A DNA stretch of 64,000 nt from Xanthobacter agilis (GTDB lineage: Bacteria > Pseudomonadota > Alphaproteobacteria > Rhizobiales > Xanthobacteraceae). How positions within the stretch are numbered: the stretch's first letter is position 1; the number at the start of each line of letters is the position of its first letter. Under the pieces are notes generated by a model that made no database searches, had not been told where the DNA came from, and was given only the letters and a program-made list of their open reading frames with translations. The stretch lies in NCBI RefSeq assembly GCF_021730435.1, contig NZ_JABWGX010000001.1, positions 1 to 64,000 on the forward strand. The letters are read 5' to 3'. Positions 25,490 to 36,880 of the stretch are shown piece after piece. Made by a program: the position numbers and the translations under genes.

Positions 25490-26152
25490 CCGAGACTCCC
25501 GCTTATGGCCTGTGGGGCCTCGTGATCATCAACTCGTTGGTCTTCATCCTGTTTGCGGCAAGCTTCACCCGGCTGCAGACACCGCGGGACTGGCGCACGC
25601 TCGGGGCGTTCTCGGCTTTCATCCTCGCCCTGTTCACCGAGATGTACGGCTTTCCGCTGACCATCTATCTCGTGTCGGGATGGCTCGGCCGGCAGTTTCC
25701 CGGCGTCGATTTCTGGTCCCACGACGCCGGCCATCTGCTGGAGACCCTGTTCGGGTGGCGCGTGAACCCGCATTTCGGGCCGTTCCACATCCTCAGCAAC
25801 ATTCTGATCTTCGGCGGCTTCTGGCTGCTCGCGGTAAGCTGGAACGTGCTTTATGCGGCCCAGCGCGATCATCGCCTTGCGACCGAAGGCCCGTACGCCC
25901 GGGTCCGGCATCCCCAGTACGCCGCCTTCGTCGTCATCATGTTCGGCTTCCTGCTGCAGTGGCCGACGCTGGTCACGCTCGCCATGTTCCCGATCCTGGT
26001 CTGGGTCTATGTCCGGCTGGCGCGGCAGGAGGAAGCGGCTGCCCGCACCGAGTTCGGGCCCCTGTGGGACGACTACGCGCGTCGCGTTCCCGCCTTTCTC
26101 CCTCGTATCGCAATTTCATCCCCATACGCCCCTCGCCCCGGAGACGGTCCTC

Positions 26153-26160
<8 letters not shown>
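25486..26160 (+). CDS. Isoprenylcysteine carboxyl methyltransferase-like membrane protein
   Basis: A 224-residue integral membrane protein with five to six helices. It carries the ICMT/PEMT-type methyl-donor motif [20 protein letters not shown] near residues 128-147 and a late acidic motif [21 protein letters not shown]. In eukaryotes the fold methylates prenylcysteine; bacterial substrates are unknown. Relatives are frequent in copper resistance clusters. It overlaps DUF2933 upstream and the copper ATPase downstream (8 bases), so it is part of the operon. Confidence 0.82.
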
Positions 26161-28534
<2,374 letters not shown>

Positions 28535-28586
28535 GGCGTCCTCGTTCGTGGACTGCAGAGACGGCTCCGGCTCCAGGGAGGGAACC

Positions 28587-28706
28587 ATGATGAATCTCGA
28601 CGGCATGATGGGCTCCGGCATGTGGGGGATGTGGCTGTTCGGCCTCCTGATCCTGGTACTGGTCGTCCTCGGGATCGCGGCGCTCATCAAGTATCTCGGT
28701 CGATGA
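28587..28706 (+). CDS. Small Met-rich single-helix membrane protein
   Basis: 39 residues: a methionine-rich head (MMNLDGMMGSGMWGMW) followed by one helix (LFGLLILVLVVLGIAALIKY). ATG at 28587 follows GGGAGGG by 4-8 bases. Located 52 bases after copA at the end of the copper run. Similar tiny proteins often close copper operons; function unknown, perhaps membrane partner of a pump. Confidence 0.65.
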   Translation: MMNLDGMMGSGMWGMWLFGLLILVLVVLGIAALIKYLGR

Positions 28707-28770
28707 GACCGCGTCCCTCCGGTCGGACGCCGTGGACATGCGTTTCGCGACGATGATCGGCGGGACCGCT

Positions 28771-30000
28771 TCAGGACTTCGGGCTGAGATCGAACGTGAT
28801 CACGAGCGCGGATGCGAGGAGGGCGAAGACGGCTCCGGCGATGAACGTCGTCCGGGCGCCGCTGACGTCCCACAGGAGACCGGCGGCGAGGCTCGCTGCC
28901 AGCGTCGCGAGGCCGGTGGCGAGATTGAACAGGCCGAAGGCTGATCCGCGCAGCGTCGCCGGGGCGTTCTGGGCCACGAGCTTGGCGAGGAGGCCCTGGG
29001 TGAGCGCCATGTGCACGCCCCACAGGCCGATGCCGAGGAATGCTCCCCACAGGCCCGGGACGAAGGCGAGGGTGAGGTCGGCCGCCACCAGCACGGCAAG
29101 GCCGCTGAGCAAAAGCCGCTCCGGCGGAGCCTGATCCGACCAGGCGCCGGCGGGATAGGCGCCGAGGGAATAGACGACATTCATCGCGACGAGCACGAAC
29201 GGAGCGAACGCCAGCGGCAGTCCCTCGTCGTGGGCCTTCAGGACGAGGAAGGCCTCGCTGAAGCGCGCGAGCGTGAAGACGACACCGATGGTCACAACGA
29301 CAAGGAAGGGACGTTCGAGGCGCCTGAGATCCGCGATCCGCACCGGCGGAGGTCGGCCTGTTCCAACCGTGCCCACGGACCGATCCTCGACGCCGAGGAC
29401 GACGCAGAGCACGGCAAGAGAGCCGGGAACGAGAGCGACCCAGAAGACCGCCCGCATGTCGTCGGCGAACAGCGCCATCAGCGCGACGGCAAGCAGCGGC
29501 CCGACGAAGGCGCCCACCGTGTCGAGGGCCTGGCGCAAGCCGTAGGCGCGTCCGCGGATCCCAGGCGGGGTGACGTCGGCCACGAGCGCATCGCGGGGCG
29601 CACCCCGGATGCCCTTGCCGATGCGGTCGGCGAAGCGCGCGGCGAACACCATCGCCGGAGCGCCGGCCAGGGCAAAGAACGGCTTGGATGCGGCGCCGAG
29701 CCCGTAACCGAGCAGGATCAGAGGCTTGCGCCGACCGAAGCGGTCCGACAAATAGCCCGAGAAGACCTTCGCGATCTGCGCCGTGGATTCCCCGACGCCC
29801 TCGATCAGGCCCACCATGGCGACGCTCGCACCGAGCGTGCCGGTGAGAAAGAGCGGCAGCAGCGCGTGAATCATCTCGGACGAGATGTCCATGAACATGC
29901 TGACCAAGCCGAGGGCCCAGACGGTCCTCGGGATGGGGGGGCGCGGACCTGCAGCCTCCGGGCGGCTTTCCGGCAGGGCCCCGTCCGCGTCGTGCATCAC
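28771..30000 (-). CDS. MFS transporter at the end of the metal-resistance run
   Basis: A 409-residue, 12-helix major facilitator with MDISSEMIHALLPLFL near residue 39, the motif SGYLSDRFGRRKPLILLGYG near 82 and the repeat DRIGKGIRGAPRDALVAD near 130. The last motif is typical of a subgroup found beside copper and silver genes. The start is GTG 30000 or ATG 29997 and overlaps the stop of the multicopper oxidase gene, so they are coupled. Substrate unknown. Convergent with the small membrane gene at 28587. Confidence 0.87.
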   Translation of the reverse strand: MMHDADGALPESRPEAAGPRPPIPRTVWALGLVSMFMDISSEMIHALLPLFLTGTLGASVAMVGLIEGVGESTAQIAKVFSGYLSDRFGRRKPLILLGYGLGAASKPFFALAGAPAMVFAARFADRIGKGIRGAPRDALVADVTPPGIRGRAYGLRQALDTVGAFVGPLLAVALMALFADDMRAVFWVALVPGSLAVLCVVLGVEDRSVGTVGTGRPPPVRIADLRRLERPFLVVVTIGVVFTLARFSEAFLVLKAHDEGLPLAFAPFVLVAMNVVYSLGAYPAGAWSDQAPPERLLLSGLAVLVAADLTLAFVPGLWGAFLGIGLWGVHMALTQGLLAKLVAQNAPATLRGSAFGLFNLATGLATLAASLAAGLLWDVSGARTTFIAGAVFALLASALVITFDLSPKS

Positions 30001-31559
30001 GCCACCTTCACCACGGCCATCATTCCCGCGGCCATATGATAGAGGTGGTGGCAGTGCAGGAACCAGTCCCCTTTCGGCCCGGCGTCGAACGCGATGGTCA
30101 CCGGCGTGTGCGGCGGCACCATCACCGTGTCGCGCAACGCGCCGGAGAAGCGGCGTCCACCGAGGCCCACCACCTGGAAATGGTGGCCGTGCAGGTGCAT
30201 GGGATGCCCCATGCTGGTGGGGTTCATGAAGGTCATCTCCACCCGCTCGCCTTGCGTCACGGTGAAGGGTTCGGCCTCGCCGGAGACGCGGCCGTTGATA
30301 GTCCAGCGATAGCCCGGCTCCTCGCCCAGCATGACCGGAAAGACCCTGTCGGCCTTACGCACAGCGAGCGGCTTCGTCGCCGCGAGGCGCCCCTCGAAGG
30401 TCAGGTCGAGGAGGCCCGCTGGCGCTTCCGCCGCCTCGGCGATGCGGACAACAGAGGCGCCAGGCGTCGCCAGCACGAGGCCGGTGCGGCGGGTCGAGGC
30501 CTCCACCTGCGCCAGCACCGGGAAGGCGCCCCCGCTCGCCGGAACCTCCACCAAAAGGTCGATGCGCTGGCCCTGGGCGAGGGGAAAGGCCTCCGCCTCC
30601 ACCGGCGCGCAGGGCGTGCCGTCGACGGCGATGCAGCGGGGCTTCAGGCCGGGCACGGTGATGAAGAAGGCTGTGGCCGTGCCGCCATTGATGATGCGCA
30701 GCCGCACCCGGCCGCCTTTCTCCACCCGCACGACGTCCGGATCGGCGAGGGTGCGGCGGTTGGCGAGGAAGGCGTCGTAGGCGACGTCATTGGCGTGCGC
30801 CATGGGCATGCCGCCGCCCGGAGCGCCGGTTCCGGCCGTGCCCATGCTGTAGCCGGCGCTGCCCATCGCGCTGCCCGGCATGGCTCCGCCCACCGGAGCC
30901 ATGCCGTTCATGGCGTGGCCCGCATGGTTCATGCCCGGCATCGCCATTCCCTGCATCGGCGCGCCCTGCGTTTCCATACCCTGCATCTGCTGGCCCATGG
31001 CGTGGCCACCTTGAGCACCCGCGCCGCCGAGCCCGGCGAGGATCTCCTCCGGGCTGCGGAAGGAGAAGTCGTGCAACATCACCACCACGTCCTGCACGTC
31101 CCCGGCATCCGCCTCGCGGGTGACGAGAGGCGCCGCGAGCAATTGCTGCTCGCTCAAAGTGTGGGAGTGCATCCAGTGGGTGCCGGGGGTGAGGCGAAAA
31201 TCCACCTGGTCCATTCCGCCGACGGCCAGCTCACCCCCGTTCGGGCGGGCGCGATCCTGGTCCGGCGGGATAAAGATCTGGCCGTGCCAGTGCAGCACCG
31301 CCGGGCTCTGCGAGGCGTTGAGCACCGCGCCGGTGAGCCGGTCGCCTTCTTTCGCGAACAAGCCTTCGCCGGAAGGGCCCTTCACGGCGAAGGCCTTCGC
31401 CGCCTTGCCGTTCACGTCGAGGCTGAGGCTTTCTACCGTGAGCAACGGGGCGGCAAGGGCCTGCTGCCAGCCGCCGGAGAAGGCGAGCGCGCCGAGTGCC
31501 GCGCCACCGGCCAGAACGGTGCGGCGGGAGGGAGCAGGTTCAAACATGGGTCGGGTCAT
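29997..31559 (-). CDS. Tat-exported multicopper oxidase (CopA/CueO type)
   Basis: A 520-residue multicopper oxidase. The Tat signal is SRRTVLAGGAALGALAFSGG (residues 11-30). Copper ligand motifs: HWHG at 90-93, HWMHSH at 128-133, HPMHLHGHH near 450 and HCHHLYHMAAGM near 505. A long Met/His-rich insert (residues 183-255, rich in GM and HAM) resembles the Cu(I)-binding loop of CueO and PcoA. The likely function is periplasmic oxidation of Cu(I). ATG at 31559 has GAGG upstream; a longer frame from 31625 adds 22 residues before the Tat motif. It overlaps the MFS gene downstream. Confidence 0.92.
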   Translation of the reverse strand: MTRPMFEPAPSRRTVLAGGAALGALAFSGGWQQALAAPLLTVESLSLDVNGKAAKAFAVKGPSGEGLFAKEGDRLTGAVLNASQSPAVLHWHGQIFIPPDQDRARPNGGELAVGGMDQVDFRLTPGTHWMHSHTLSEQQLLAAPLVTREADAGDVQDVVVMLHDFSFRSPEEILAGLGGAGAQGGHAMGQQMQGMETQGAPMQGMAMPGMNHAGHAMNGMAPVGGAMPGSAMGSAGYSMGTAGTGAPGGGMPMAHANDVAYDAFLANRRTLADPDVVRVEKGGRVRLRIINGGTATAFFITVPGLKPRCIAVDGTPCAPVEAEAFPLAQGQRIDLLVEVPASGGAFPVLAQVEASTRRTGLVLATPGASVVRIAEAAEAPAGLLDLTFEGRLAATKPLAVRKADRVFPVMLGEEPGYRWTINGRVSGEAEPFTVTQGERVEMTFMNPTSMGHPMHLHGHHFQVVGLGGRRFSGALRDTVMVPPHTPVTIAFDAGPKGDWFLHCHHLYHMAAGMMAVVKVA

Positions 31560-31621
31560 GATCGGCCTCTTTGGCTCGTCGCCGGGCAGACGAGGCGAAG
31601 CGAAGGGGTTTCGGGCAGTCT

Positions 31622-31996
31622 TCAATATTTGGCCTGCGCGGAGGCGCCGTCGGGCGCGGAGATCTGGACCACGCCCTTCACGCCCCTGGGGATGGCAACC
31701 GCCGCCGTCCCGGCGAGCCGGTTGCCGCCGGCGGGCGAGAGGGGAAAGCGCTGGGCCTTGCCATCTACTACCATTATGGCACTGGCCTTGAAGCCCTCGG
31801 CCGCCACCGGCTTGTCGGCGCCATCGCTCAGATAGAGCGAGATGGCGGGCGTGCCGTCGGCCACCAGCTCCGCGTGGTAATGGCTGGCATCCACCCGCAC
31901 TCCGCCGTTCGCCCCCACGCCGGGCTCGTGGGCGAAGGCAGGCAAGGCGACCAGCGGGAGACTGAGGACGGCCATCAGAAAGTGGCGAGAGATCAT
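31622..31996 (-). CDS. Small exported protein of the RND-oxidase operon
   Basis: A 124-residue protein with a signal peptide (LMAVLSLPLVALPAFAHEPG). The mature part begins HEPGVGANGGVRVDASHYHA and continues as beta-rich sequence (AISLYLSDGADKPV, GNRLAGTAAVAI). A His-rich N-terminus after cleavage suggests metal binding, like other small proteins between CusA-type pumps and oxidases. Not assigned to a named family. It starts 12 bases after the pump stop. Confidence 0.7.
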   Translation of the reverse strand: MISRHFLMAVLSLPLVALPAFAHEPGVGANGGVRVDASHYHAELVADGTPAISLYLSDGADKPVAAEGFKASAIMVVDGKAQRFPLSPAGGNRLAGTAAVAIPRGVKGVVQISAPDGASAQAKY

Positions 31997-32008
31997 GACA
32001 GGCTCCGA

Positions 32009-35000
32009 TCAGAAGGCGTCCGCGCGAGCAGCGGCAATGGAGGGGGGCGTCTCCCGCGCCGCCGTCACCAGCCGCTCCAGAGGGCGGCGGCCATGGCGCA
32101 GGACGAGGACGGGGGTGAGAATGGCGTCGAGCAGCGTGGCGCTGACGAGGCCGCCGAAGATGGTGACGGCCACCGGGTGCAGGATCTCCTTGCCCGGCAC
32201 CTCGGCCCCGCTCATGAGCGGCAGCAAGGCGATGCCGGCGGAGGCGGCCGTCATCAGCACCGGGGTCAGCCGCTCAAGGCTCCCGCGCGCCACCAGCGCG
32301 GGACCGAACGGCAGGCCTTCGGCGATGGCGAGGTTGATGATGTGGCTGATCTTCAGGATGCCGTTGCGCGCGGCGATGCCGGTGAGCGTCACGAAACCGA
32401 TCATGCTCGCCACCGAGAGCGGCTGCCCGGCGATCCACAGCGCCACCACCGCGCCGATGAGCGCCAGCGGCACGCTGCCCATGATGATGGCGGCGAACAA
32501 CGCCGAGCGGTAGCGGCTGTAGAGGAGCGCGAACACGAGCAGCGCCGACACCGCGGAGAGGCCGCCGATGGTGCGCATGGACTCTTCCTGCGCAGCGAAG
32601 GTGCCTTCAAGACTCGCGGAGACCCCGGCCGGCAGGGTGGTCGTCGCGATCACCCGGCGCATGTCGGCGACTACGGCCGCCACGTCGCGCCCGCCGGCGG
32701 TGTTGGCCAGCACGACAATGCGCCGGCGCCCGCCCTCGCGCAGGATCTGGTTCGGCCCGTCGGTCTCCTTCACCTCCGCGACCTGCGAGAGCGGCACCCA
32801 GCCCGCAGGCGTCTCGATGAGAAGGCCGGAGAGGCCCTGCGTGGTGCGGGCCGCATCGGGCAGGCGGACCACCACGTCGAAGCGCCGCGCGCCGTCCACG
32901 AGGCGGGAGACCACGCGACCGTTGGACAGCCGCTCCAGCGCGTCGGTGACCTGCGCGGGCTGGAGGCCGTGGAGGGCGGCGCGGCCATAGTCCACGCGCA
33001 CCGTCACTTCCGGCACGCGCACCTGCCGCTCCACCTGCAGGTCGGCAAGGCCGGAAATGCCGGCGAGGCGCCCCCGCAGGTCGTCCGCCGTGGTGCGCAG
33101 GGTATCGAGGTCGTCGCCGAACAGCTTCAGGGCGATCTCGGCCCGCACGCCGGAGAGCATGTGGTCGAGCCGGTGCGAGATGGGCTGGCCAACGTTGATG
33201 GCGGCCGGCAGCACCGAGAGGCGGTCGCGGATGTCGGCGGTGATCTCGGCCCGGCTGCGATCGGAGGGGGTGAGGTCCACCTCGATCTCGGAGGCATGGA
33301 CGCCCTCGGCATGCTCGTCCAGCTCGGCCCGACCGGTGCGCCGGCCCACCGCCTTTACCTCCGGCACCTCCAGGATGAGCTTTTCCGCGACAAGGCCCAT
33401 GCGGTGGCTCTCGGCCAGCGAGAGGCCGGGCCGGAACGACATGGAAATGGTGAGCGAGCCCTCGTTGAACGGCGGCAGGAAGGCGCGCGGCAGGCCCGCG
33501 GCGGCCACCACCGCCGCGAGGAAGAGAAGCGCGGTGGCGCCCATCACGAGGCGGGGGTGGCGGAAGGCGGCGGCGAGCAGGCCGGCGTATCCGCGCTTCA
33601 CGCCGCGCACCAGCGCGCCCTCCCGCTCCCCATGGCGGCTGAGCGCTGGCAGCAGGTAAAACGCGAGCACCGGCGTGAGCGTGATGGAGGTGGCAAGGCT
33701 CGCGAGGATCGAGACGATGTAGGCCTGCCCCAACGGCGCGAACAAGCGCCCCTCGATGCCCGGCAGAGCGAACAAGGGCACGAACACCAGCACGATGATG
33801 GCTGTGGCATAGACAATGCCCGAGCGCACCTCCCGGCTCGCCGCCACCACCACGTCGAATACCGGCTTAGGCGCCGCAGCGGCGGCGTTCTCGCGCAGGC
33901 GGCGAAAGATGTTCTCCACGTCCACCACCGCGTCGTCCACCAGTTCGCCGATGGCGATGGCGAGGCCGCCCAGCGTCATGGTGTTGATGGACAGGCCGAA
34001 GGCGTGGAACACGATGGCCGTGGCGAGGATCGACACCGGGATGGCGGTGAGCGAGATGAAGGTGGTGCGCCAGTTGAGCAGAAACGCGAACAGCACCACC
34101 CCCACCACCGCCATGGCCTCCAGCAGCACCTTTTCCACGTTGCCGACGGACGCTGAGATGAAGTCCGCCTGCCGGAACACCGGCGGCGCGATGCGGATGC
34201 CGTCGGGCAGCGTGCGGTTGAGGTCGGTCACCGCGTCCTCCACCGCGCGGGTGAGGGCGATCGTGTCCACCTCCGGCTGCTTCTCCACCGAGACGATCAC
34301 TGCCGGCCGGCCCATGTAGCCGGCATCGCCCCGCTTCATGCGGGCCGCATAATCCACCTGCGCCACCTGGTGCAGGAAGACGGTGCCGCCGGCGGGGCGG
34401 GCCAGCACCAGCCCCTTCAGGTCGTCGAGGCTGAGGGTGCGGCCGATGTTGCGGATCAGGAACTCACGCCCACCATGGTCGGCAAAGCCACCGCCGGAAT
34501 TGGTGCCGAACTGCGCCACCGCCTGTTCCAGCGCATCGAGGGAGATGCCATGGGCGCGCATGGCTGCCGGGTCCGGCGAAACGCGGAACTGCCGCACTTC
34601 CCCGCCCATGGGGATGACCTGTGCGATGCCGGGAATGGCGAGCAGCCGCGGACGGATGATGAAGTCCGCCGCCTCGCGCACCGCCATGGGAGACGCGGTG
34701 TCGCTCGTCACCGCGAACATCAGGATCTGCCCCATGATGGAGCTGATGGGTCCCATCTGCGGGGCAACGTTCGCCGGCAGCCGGTCGCGCACCAGAGCGA
34801 GGCGCTCGGCGATCTGCTGGCGGTCGCGGAAGATGTCGGTGCCGAAATCAAACTCCACATAGAGGACGGAGAGCCCCACCCCCGAGACCGAGCGCAGGCG
34901 GATGAGGCCCGGAAGGCCGTTCATGGCCGTCTCCAGCGGGAAGGTGACGAGCTGTTCCACCTCGGCCGGGGCAAGGCCCTCCGCCTCGGTCATGATGGTG

Positions 35001-35140
35001 ACGGTGGGCCGGTTGAGGTCGGGCAGCACATCCACCGGCAGGCGGGTGACCGCAAAGGTGCCGGTGAGCACCAGCACGAGGGACAGCGCCAGCACCAGCA
35101 GGCGGTTTTTGAGGGACTGGGTGACGAGGAAGCTGAACAT
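32009..35140 (-). CDS. Heavy-metal efflux RND pump (CusA/CzcA family)
   Basis: A 1043-residue RND inner-membrane pump of normal length with two halves. It opens with MFSFLVTQSLKNRLLVLALS and RLPVDVLPDLNRPTVTIMTE, typical of the heavy-metal branch. The helix-4 region reads LAIAIGELVDDAVVDVENIF, with an acidic VDDAVVDVEN motif. CusA of E. coli instead has VDAAIVMIEN here, so copper specificity cannot be assumed. The porter domain and the second half (AALIIMGSVPLALIGAVV-like) are intact. Works with the fusion protein at 35150 and an outer-membrane factor not found in this window. Confidence 0.9.
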   Translation of the reverse strand: MFSFLVTQSLKNRLLVLALSLVLVLTGTFAVTRLPVDVLPDLNRPTVTIMTEAEGLAPAEVEQLVTFPLETAMNGLPGLIRLRSVSGVGLSVLYVEFDFGTDIFRDRQQIAERLALVRDRLPANVAPQMGPISSIMGQILMFAVTSDTASPMAVREAADFIIRPRLLAIPGIAQVIPMGGEVRQFRVSPDPAAMRAHGISLDALEQAVAQFGTNSGGGFADHGGREFLIRNIGRTLSLDDLKGLVLARPAGGTVFLHQVAQVDYAARMKRGDAGYMGRPAVIVSVEKQPEVDTIALTRAVEDAVTDLNRTLPDGIRIAPPVFRQADFISASVGNVEKVLLEAMAVVGVVLFAFLLNWRTTFISLTAIPVSILATAIVFHAFGLSINTMTLGGLAIAIGELVDDAVVDVENIFRRLRENAAAAAPKPVFDVVVAASREVRSGIVYATAIIVLVFVPLFALPGIEGRLFAPLGQAYIVSILASLATSITLTPVLAFYLLPALSRHGEREGALVRGVKRGYAGLLAAAFRHPRLVMGATALLFLAAVVAAAGLPRAFLPPFNEGSLTISMSFRPGLSLAESHRMGLVAEKLILEVPEVKAVGRRTGRAELDEHAEGVHASEIEVDLTPSDRSRAEITADIRDRLSVLPAAINVGQPISHRLDHMLSGVRAEIALKLFGDDLDTLRTTADDLRGRLAGISGLADLQVERQVRVPEVTVRVDYGRAALHGLQPAQVTDALERLSNGRVVSRLVDGARRFDVVVRLPDAARTTQGLSGLLIETPAGWVPLSQVAEVKETDGPNQILREGGRRRIVVLANTAGGRDVAAVVADMRRVIATTTLPAGVSASLEGTFAAQEESMRTIGGLSAVSALLVFALLYSRYRSALFAAIIMGSVPLALIGAVVALWIAGQPLSVASMIGFVTLTGIAARNGILKISHIINLAIAEGLPFGPALVARGSLERLTPVLMTAASAGIALLPLMSGAEVPGKEILHPVAVTIFGGLVSATLLDAILTPVLVLRHGRRPLERLVTAARETPPSIAAARADAF

Positions 35141-35149
35141 CGGCCGGCC

Positions 35150-36802
35150 TCAGCGGATCTGGTCGATGAGTTCGGCACCCTCGGTGACCACGCGGCGATC
35201 GGGCGGCAGGCCGGCCACCACCAGCACGCGGCCGGCATCGAGGGGTTCCGTCCTCACGTCGCGCGCAACGAAGCGCTCGGCGCTGACATGTTCGTAGACG
35301 ATGGCCTGACCGTTCGCCCCGCGCACCACCGCCGTGCGGGGGATGGCGATGCCCGTGCGCGGGGCGCCGGCCTCCGCGAGGACCGTGAGAAACTGACCGG
35401 GGCGTAGCCCCTCAACACCCCCGGTGACGGAAAACTGCAGCGGAAGGGTCTGGCTGCGGTCGGACATCCCGGCGCCAAGGAAGGCGAGCGTGACGGAACG
35501 GCCATCGGGCAGCCGGCCTGAAGCGCCTGACCTGCCGACATCCGGCGAGAAACCCAGCGCTTCCACCCACAGCCGATCCGGGTCGATGATGCGAAACACC
35601 ACCGTGTTCGGGTCCGCCATCTGCCCGGCCACCGCGTCCGAGGTGGCGATGACGCCGGCAACGGGCGCGCGCAGCGCCTCCGGCTCGCGCTGCACCCGCT
35701 CCAGCGTGGCGCGGCGGGTCTGGAGGCCCTTCAGTTCAATCTCCGTCTCCTCCACCTCGCGGCGGGTGACGGCATTCTGGATGGCGGACAGGCGCTCATA
35801 GCGGCGCTTCACGATGGCGATCTGCTGGTCCAGCTCAAAGCCCTGCTGCTCCAGGTCCTTGAGGTCCGAGGCGCCGATGGGCGGGTGGACGTAGGCGAGG
35901 ATGTCGCCCGCCGCGACCCTCGCGCCGAGCGGCCAGAAGCCGCCCAGCGGCGGCGCGATGCGCCCGCCCACCGCCGTCTGTACGAGGCCGCTGGCATTGG
36001 CATCCGGCACCACGCGTCCGGGCAATTCCACGACACCGACGTGGCTGGCTGACGCGGTGACGATGGTGCGCACGCCGAGGATGCGCTGGCTCGGCTTCGG
36101 CAGGATTACCGAGCCGTCGGGCAGGCGCTGGGCGGCATCGCGGACGGGAGGCTTCGGCGTGTCCGCGGCTCGTGCGCCCTGCGGTGCTCCGGCGAGCGTG
36201 ACGCCGAGTGTTCCGAGGACGAGGAGGGCGCCCGCCCGCCGCCGGGACATGACGAGCGCCCCCGCTAGAAAGCCGATGAGAAGACCCGCCAGAGCGCCCA
36301 CCGGCAGGCCGCCGAACTGCGCCAGCGCCGCAGGCGCTGGCGTCTGCGTGTCGGATGATGCTGCCGCGGCGGGAACGGTCAAAGTACCGGCGAGCACGTC
36401 TACCGTATCGCCTGCCGTGACGGTGAAGGCGAGGTCGTGCGCGCCCGGCCTCGCGGCGAACGGCGCCGGCACCACATAGGTGCCGGGCGCCACGGGTTTC
36501 GCGGCCTGCGAGCCTTCGGGCGTGTCCATTTCGATGGTCGCGCCGTCCACCGGCGCATTGTCTGCGAAGCGGTCGAGGTGGAGGGTGAGCGTGCCGTCGC
36601 GCAGCACCGCCACCAGCTCGAAATTGGCGGAAACCGCCTCGGCGCGGGGGGCGAGGGTCGTTACCTGGGGCGTGGCGGGCGCACCGTGGTCATGGCCCTC
36701 GTGCGCCCTCGCGCCCGTCGCCAGCACGAGGCCGGCGAGCCCGAGGCCGACGAGAAGGCCGCACGGACCAAGGCTCTCCCTCCGCACCAAATGGCATGCC
36801 AT
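35150..36802 (-). CDS. RND membrane-fusion protein with extra N-terminal domain
   Basis: A 550-residue adaptor, longer than CusB (about 400). Residues 1-33 form a signal ending at ATGARAHEGHDHG; 40-150 is a beta-rich domain (TLTLHLDRFADNAPVDGA); 165-185 is a helix (LPVGALAGLLIGFLAGALVM), and a second hydrophobic stretch ends near 212. From about 225 the adaptor core follows: barrel (GVVELPGRVVPDANASGLVQ), coiled coil (IAIVKRRYERLSAIQNAVTR) and lipoyl half (LRAPVAGVIATSDAVAGQMA). The extra His-headed domain may hold metal. It lies 9 bases upstream of the pump gene. Confidence 0.88.
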   Translation of the reverse strand: MACHLVRRESLGPCGLLVGLGLAGLVLATGARAHEGHDHGAPATPQVTTLAPRAEAVSANFELVAVLRDGTLTLHLDRFADNAPVDGATIEMDTPEGSQAAKPVAPGTYVVPAPFAARPGAHDLAFTVTAGDTVDVLAGTLTVPAAAASSDTQTPAPAALAQFGGLPVGALAGLLIGFLAGALVMSRRRAGALLVLGTLGVTLAGAPQGARAADTPKPPVRDAAQRLPDGSVILPKPSQRILGVRTIVTASASHVGVVELPGRVVPDANASGLVQTAVGGRIAPPLGGFWPLGARVAAGDILAYVHPPIGASDLKDLEQQGFELDQQIAIVKRRYERLSAIQNAVTRREVEETEIELKGLQTRRATLERVQREPEALRAPVAGVIATSDAVAGQMADPNTVVFRIIDPDRLWVEALGFSPDVGRSGASGRLPDGRSVTLAFLGAGMSDRSQTLPLQFSVTGGVEGLRPGQFLTVLAEAGAPRTGIAIPRTAVVRGANGQAIVYEHVSAERFVARDVRTEPLDAGRVLVVAGLPPDRRVVTEGAELIDQIR

Positions 36803-36880
36803 GCTTCAACCCGTCCGTTGGTAAATCCGGTACGGGAGCCAGATAGCGCACGGGGTGTCACGCCGCGTATCGCTTCTGTA

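Noticed and set aside
30770-31010. Tandem DNA repeat in the oxidase gene
   Set aside because: It codes for the Met/His-rich insert of the multicopper oxidase.
31571-34156. An 861-codon plus-strand open frame
   Set aside because: It lies antisense to the RND pump, the small exported protein and the oxidase start, and its composition (His/Arg/Gly-rich) is that of the opposite strand of GC-rich genes.
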